The notes beneath the pieces were generated by a model. That model was not told the origin of the DNA and ran no database searches. It saw only the letters and a program-made list of their open reading frames with translations. Made by a program: the position numbers and the translations under genes. DNA of 64,000 bases from Sulfurimonas sp. (lineage in GTDB: Bacteria > Campylobacterota > Campylobacteria > Campylobacterales > Sulfurimonadaceae): the NCBI RefSeq assembly GCF_028714655.1, contig NZ_JAQTLY010000005.1:62001-126000 (forward strand), written 5' to 3'. This document shows, one piece after another, positions 60,420 through 64,000 of this stretch (position 1 is its first letter; each line of letters opens with the position of its first letter).

Positions 60420-60923
60420 ATGGCAACTACAAAATTTAAGGGTACGGAAGTAAAACTTTTAGGAAATGAAGTAAATGTAGGTGATAAAGCACCTGAAATT
60501 ACAGTTGTAAATTCAGCAGGTTTGGCTGATGTGGTAGTCGGCGGCGCGCAAGGCGTTAAACAGCTAATTATCGTTGTTCCATCACTAGATACGGGCGTAT
60601 GTGCAACTGAAACTCGTAATTTTAATGCAAGAGCTGCAAAGCTAGAAGGCGTTAAAACTACGGTAGTTTCTATGGATTTACCGTTTGCATCGGGAAGATT
60701 TTGTGCAGCTGAGGGAATTGACAAACTAACTGTTGCATCTGACTTCAGAAACAAAGATTTTGCTAACGCTTACGGTGTACTTCTTGGCAGTTCGGTTCTT
60801 GCAGGCGTTACTTGTAGAGCGATTTTCGTAGTTGATGCCAACGGTATCGTAACTTACAAAGAGATTGTTCCTGAAATCACGGAAGAGCCAAATTACGATG
60901 CTGCTATCGCTGCAGTTAAGTAA
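60420..60923 (+). CDS. tpx: Thiol peroxidase (atypical 2-Cys peroxiredoxin)
   Basis: 167 residues, cytoplasmic. Peroxidatic Cys61 (PSLDTGVCATETRNFN) and resolving Cys95 (ASGRFCAAEGI) are in the standard Tpx spacing. Reduces hydroperoxides using thioredoxin. AAAGGAGCC precedes the ATG, and a terminator follows at 60978, so it is probably monocistronic and strongly expressed. Confidence 0.96.
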   Translation: MATTKFKGTEVKLLGNEVNVGDKAPEITVVNSAGLADVVVGGAQGVKQLIIVVPSLDTGVCATETRNFNARAAKLEGVKTTVVSMDLPFASGRFCAAEGIDKLTVASDFRNKDFANAYGVLLGSSVLAGVTCRAIFVVDANGIVTYKEIVPEITEEPNYDAAIAAVK

Positions 60924-60977
60924 TATAACTAAAAATAATTTCAAAAACCTATCTCCTTCTCCTAGATAGTTTTACAA

Positions 60978-61007
60978 AAGAGGTATTTACCGGTACCTCT
61001 TTTTTTC
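60978..61007 (+). terminator. Rho-independent terminator after tpx
   Basis: Perfect 8-bp stem AAGAGGTA (60978-60985) / TACCTCTT (60994-61001), 8-nt loop, followed by a run of T. Confidence 0.85.
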
Positions 61008-61091
61008 TCCTTCTCTTTTAGGGCTTCTCGCCCTTTATAAATCAAGTTTAAATTTGCTACAATAATTCTATCTATTTTAAGGATTTTAAAT

Positions 61092-61844
61092 ATGAAAAAA
61101 ATTTTATATTCACTTACCTGCGCGGCTGTTTTAGCTTCAAGCGCGATGGCGGATTTTACTAGGGTTGAAATGGGCACGGGTGCGTGGATGCAAACCCCAA
61201 AAGGCACTGCTTCTTACACTGAGAGCGGTGCAAACGGTCTTTATACCTCAGGCGAAAAAGAAGAAACTTCTCCTTATATTTGGGCAGCTATCAAACATCC
61301 TATTCCTGTTTTGCCAAATATTAGATTGGAGTATGTAAGCTTAAAAGACAGTGGTGTGGCAAGCGGTAAGTTCAAAGATTTTACCATCACTTCGGCTTCT
61401 ACTACGCTCTCTTACGATATGAAACAGTATGACATCATTCCGTACTATAACATTCTTGACAATACCGCTTGGATTACTCTTGATTTGGGTCTTGACATCA
61501 AAATCATTGACGCATCTTACAGAGCTGCCCCGTCGGCTCCGTTTGCCGGATATAGCGACAGCGTAATTTTTCCTGTTCCTTTGCTGTATGCAAGAGCAAG
61601 GGTTCAGATTCCATCAACGGATATCGGTCTTGAAGCGGACATAAAGTATATCTCGACAGGCAATTCTACGGTTTATGATGCAAGAGCAAAAGTTGATTAT
61701 ACGCTAGGTTTCTTCCCTGTTATCAAGCCTGCCATAGAGGTCGGATACAGAGTTCAAAAGATAGATATCGACGAAGATAGTGTCGATGCAAAAATAGATA
61801 TAGACTTTTCAGGCGTTTATGCGGGTCTAATACTTCGTTTTTAG
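61092..61844 (+). CDS. TIGR04219-like outer-membrane beta-barrel protein
   Basis: 250 residues. Signal peptide MKKILYSLTCAAVLASSAMA, then DFTRVEMGTGAWMQTPKGTASY, which I recognise as the start of a family of Campylobacterota and Proteobacteria outer-membrane proteins. Alternating strands follow (LRYDIIPYYNIL-like), ending in KIDIDFSGVYAGLILRF, with terminal Phe as for barrel insertion. Function unknown. Its stop (61842-61844) overlaps the stop of the convergent GNAT gene. Confidence 0.88.
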   Translation: MKKILYSLTCAAVLASSAMADFTRVEMGTGAWMQTPKGTASYTESGANGLYTSGEKEETSPYIWAAIKHPIPVLPNIRLEYVSLKDSGVASGKFKDFTITSASTTLSYDMKQYDIIPYYNILDNTAWITLDLGLDIKIIDASYRAAPSAPFAGYSDSVIFPVPLLYARARVQIPSTDIGLEADIKYISTGNSTVYDARAKVDYTLGFFPVIKPAIEVGYRVQKIDIDEDSVDAKIDIDFSGVYAGLILRF

Positions 61845-62365
61845 TCCATCCATTTTCGAGGGTCGTAACCGTCGGTCGGTCGCACAACCCTCTCTTTTGG
61901 CAACTCTTTTACCATCGTTATAACTTCTAAGCCGTCAATGGGACTTTTGCCAAAAGAGTTTTCAACCTCCGCAAACCCATGCTTTTTAAAAAAACTAATG
62001 CTCTTTTCACTGTTTAAAACACTCACACTCATCCGTTCAAAAAGCGCTCCTGCTTCTAAAAAGAGCTGTTCTAGCATAGCAGAACCGATACCCATTCCCC
62101 TAAACTCGGGTTTTACACCGATGGTCAAAACCGGAGGTTCGTCCTCTTTTAGAAGTCTTATCCAAGCAGCGCCTGCAATTTTATGTTCGTTAAGAGCATA
62201 AAGCCCAAGATCTTTTGAAGAGAGTCCGTAAAATCTGCTATATATTTCAAGCTCCGGAAAATCTTGAATTTTTTTACCCGTCTCATCAAGACGGTAGGCA
62301 TAGTGAAGCATATCGGTTGCGATTTTTTGCTCCGAAGATCTTAGAAAATATAGTGTTGGTTTCAT
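61841..62365 (-). CDS. GNAT family N-acetyltransferase
   Basis: 174 residues. Acetyl-CoA motif VLTIGVKPEFRGMGIGSAMLEQLF with R-G-M-G-I-G, followed by SVLNSEKSISFFKKHGFAEVE. An N-terminal LRSSEQKIATDMLHYAYR is typical of proteins of this group in Campylobacterota. Substrate unknown. 6 nt after the tex stop, so probably co-transcribed with it. Confidence 0.87.
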   Translation of the reverse strand: MKPTLYFLRSSEQKIATDMLHYAYRLDETGKKIQDFPELEIYSRFYGLSSKDLGLYALNEHKIAGAAWIRLLKEDEPPVLTIGVKPEFRGMGIGSAMLEQLFLEAGALFERMSVSVLNSEKSISFFKKHGFAEVENSFGKSPIDGLEVITMVKELPKERVVRPTDGYDPRKWMD

Positions 62366-62371
62366 TGTTTT

Positions 62372-64000
62372 TTATACCAGACTTAGTCCGACTTTTCCTT
62401 TTTCTTCATCTATGGATACAACCTCTATTTGAGGCAGGTATTGGTTAAGCGAGAGAACTTCTAGCGGATGAGAGATTTTTGTTGCACTCATTTTTGATAT
62501 ATGAATCATCCCGTCATTTTTCAGACCAATGTCCACAAATGCGCCAAAATCTGCAATATTTCTGACAACGCCTGAGACAAAACTTCCTACACTAAGCATT
62601 TTGATATCCGTTATACCGTCCTTAAACGGAATGGGAGGGAGTTCTTCTCTGGGGTCAAAACCGGGTTTTAGAAGCTCTTTTATAATATCTTTTAGCGTCT
62701 CTTCTCCAACAGCTAATTCTTTTGCTTTTTGTTTCACATCAATAGTTGCCAAATCAAGAGCGAGAAGTTTTTTTGCAACTTCGTAACTCTCTGGGTGGAT
62801 TCCGCTGTTGTCAAAACTGTTTTTGCCGTTTTTTATACGGATAAATCCTACCGCCTGTTCATAAGCTTTTTTGCCCAAACCTTTTACTTTTAAGAGTTGT
62901 TCTTTTGTTTTAAATGCACCGTTTTCTTCTCTAAAAGCGATGATATTTTGGGCTACTTTTGTGCCTACGCCTGCAACGAAAGAGAGAAGCGAAGCTGATG
63001 CGGAGTTTATATCTACACCCACACGGTTAACCAAATCTTGCGTAACATCGGTCAGTTTTTTCTCTAAAAGTTTTTGGTCTACATCGTGTTGATACTGCCC
63101 GATACCCAAACTTTTTGGGTCTATTTTAACCAAAGCTGCCATCGGGTCTTGCAGCCTTTGTGCTATGGAGATAGCTCCCCTTATAGTAACATCAAGATTT
63201 GGATACTCCTGCGTGGCTATCTTTGAAGCGGAGTAGACGGATGCTCCCGCTTCTGAAACGACCGTGTAGTTTAGCTTGACTCCCTCTTCTTTGTTGATGC
63301 GTGCAAAAAATTCCTGCGTCTCTCTTGAGCCTGTTCCGTTTCCGATAGCCACACCCGTGATGTTATACTTGTTTGTTAGTGTTATAACCTTGTTTTTGGA
63401 GTTTTCATAATCCTTTTGAGGCTCTGTCGGGTAGATGACGCACGACTCAAGGTAGTTGCCGTTTTCATCTATAACAGCCAGTTTACACCCTGTTCTAAAA
63501 GCGGGGTCAACTCCTAAAATAACTCTCTTTGTAACAGGCGGGGTCATAAGAAGCTGATTTAGGTTTTTGCCAAAAACAGATATCGCCGCGATGTCGGCTC
63601 TCTCTTTTAACTCGGCGTGAACTTCTCTCTCAAGCGATGGAAGCAAAAGCCGTTTTAGCCCGTCTCTGTATGCTTCAAAAAGCAGCTCTTTTGAGTTTGA
63701 TGCATTGCGGGGGATTTTGTACTCTTTTATATTTTGCTCTAGGCGCTCTACATCTATGGTTATCTTTACGGATAGCTCTTTTTCTTTGACTGCGCGCATG
63801 ACGGCAAGGTAGCGGTGAGACGGGATGTAAGCAACTTTTTCGCTTTTTAGGGCAAAGTTTTTAAACACTCCGTTTTCATCAAAATTTTTTGTTTTTTTAA
63901 TCTCTAAAACACCATGTCGAAGCATATTGCCTCTAATGGCTTCACGCTCTCTAGGCATATCGGCGTATCTCTCTGCCAAAATATCCTGCGCGCCTTGAAC
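62372..64000 (-). CDS. tex: Tex-type S1 RNA-binding transcription accessory protein, N-terminus cut
   Basis: Open in frame from the right edge (the reading enters as VQGAQDILAERYADMPREREAIR) to a stop at 62372, 543 codons. Missing about 170-200 N-terminal residues compared with a full Tex. Visible domains: YqgF-like RNase H fold (ILGVDPAFRTGCKLAVID), HhH region (VDINSASASLLSFVAGVGTKVAQNIIAFREENGAF), and the C-terminal S1 domain (GSFVSGVVRNIADFGAFVDIGLKNDGMIHISKMS). It binds nucleic acid and affects transcription in other bacteria. Confidence 0.95.
   Translation of the reverse strand, partial: VQGAQDILAERYADMPREREAIRGNMLRHGVLEIKKTKNFDENGVFKNFALKSEKVAYIPSHRYLAVMRAVKEKELSVKITIDVERLEQNIKEYKIPRNASNSKELLFEAYRDGLKRLLLPSLEREVHAELKERADIAAISVFGKNLNQLLMTPPVTKRVILGVDPAFRTGCKLAVIDENGNYLESCVIYPTEPQKDYENSKNKVITLTNKYNITGVAIGNGTGSRETQEFFARINKEEGVKLNYTVVSEAGASVYSASKIATQEYPNLDVTIRGAISIAQRLQDPMAALVKIDPKSLGIGQYQHDVDQKLLEKKLTDVTQDLVNRVGVDINSASASLLSFVAGVGTKVAQNIIAFREENGAFKTKEQLLKVKGLGKKAYEQAVGFIRIKNGKNSFDNSGIHPESYEVAKKLLALDLATIDVKQKAKELAVGEETLKDIIKELLKPGFDPREELPPIPFKDGITDIKMLSVGSFVSGVVRNIADFGAFVDIGLKNDGMIHISKMSATKISHPLEVLSLNQYLPQIEVVSIDEEKGKVGLSLV

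Noticed and set aside
60299..60754. Minus-strand 151-codon frame across tpx
   Set aside because: Antisense to tpx, whose catalytic cysteines and ribosome-binding site are clear; low-complexity product.

Overview
The window looks like a chromosome segment of a free-living, motile, respiratory Campylobacterota (Epsilonproteobacteria), most probably a Sulfurimonas or close relative. I base this on family recognition: AT-rich DNA, a flagellin with a TAAAG-N15-GCCGATAT sigma-28 promoter, a short BioB, a TIGR04219-like outer-membrane barrel, the pta-ackA arrangement, and a heme-copper oxidase-like pair resembling an alternative NO reductase. No rRNA, tRNA, CRISPR array or complete insertion sequence was seen.

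Layout. 0-12 kb is housekeeping: flagellin (runs off the left edge), topA, a YfcE-like phosphoesterase, bioB, a cation/H+ antiporter, a periplasmic thioredoxin, an FAD oxidoreductase, a methyltransferase overlapping asnB, carbonic anhydrase, a second methyltransferase and upp. 12.1-16.8 kb is an accessory island: four unrelated exported or lipoprotein genes, mixed with broken pieces of an RTX/calcium-binding-like 'carrier' gene. A 28-nt adapter carrying a strong Shine-Dalgarno occurs upstream of three of these genes. The island ends in a decayed RelE/ParE-type toxin remnant. 16.8-20.1 kb is pta-ackA. 20.3 kb holds a deletion copy of an MntA/HepT toxin-antitoxin pair whose full copy lies at 35.5 kb. 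21-32 kb has a Suv3-like helicase, small conserved genes, a two-gene module (AAA ATPase plus a small partner) with defence-like features, a GNAT, a UDG-like protein, an EamA transporter and a Na/Pi cotransporter. 31.9-37.6 kb carries cobalamin lower-ligand genes (cobT, cobC, cobS, cobU, cobQ), interrupted by a small secreted-peptide gene and the second MntA/HepT pair. 37.7-41.5 kb has an HD hydrolase, a PIN-PhoH protein, a second copy of the small peptide gene and an ArsC-like reductase. 41.7-48.7 kb is a tight minus-strand operon: TonB receptor, binding protein, ATPase, permease, YcaO and a Cys-rich protein. 49-54 kb has a PAS-GGDEF-EAL protein, a two-TM protein and the oxidase-like pair. 54.4-64 kb returns to housekeeping: NFACT protein, cdsA-dxr, an AAA/DUF4143 ATPase, tsaD, tpx, an outer-membrane barrel, a GNAT and tex (runs off the right edge).

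Two families of short hairpin repeats lie in many intergenic gaps. One has the core GTCATTGCGA...GCAATCT, the other TCCTGAAnnnnnTTCAGGA. Some copies form tandem arrays, and one 61-nt composite occurs twice in inverted orientation.

The observations most worth a second look are: (1) the cassette island at 13-16.7 kb with its repeated translation-coupling adapter; (2) the duplicated MntA/HepT module, one copy with a precise 31-codon HepT deletion; (3) the duplicated 44-residue secreted peptide gene with its conserved leader; (4) the oxidase-like pair lacking the HPEVY histidine and the CuA ligands; (5) the AAA ATPase plus small partner. All functional statements come from reading motifs and recalling families; no search was run.
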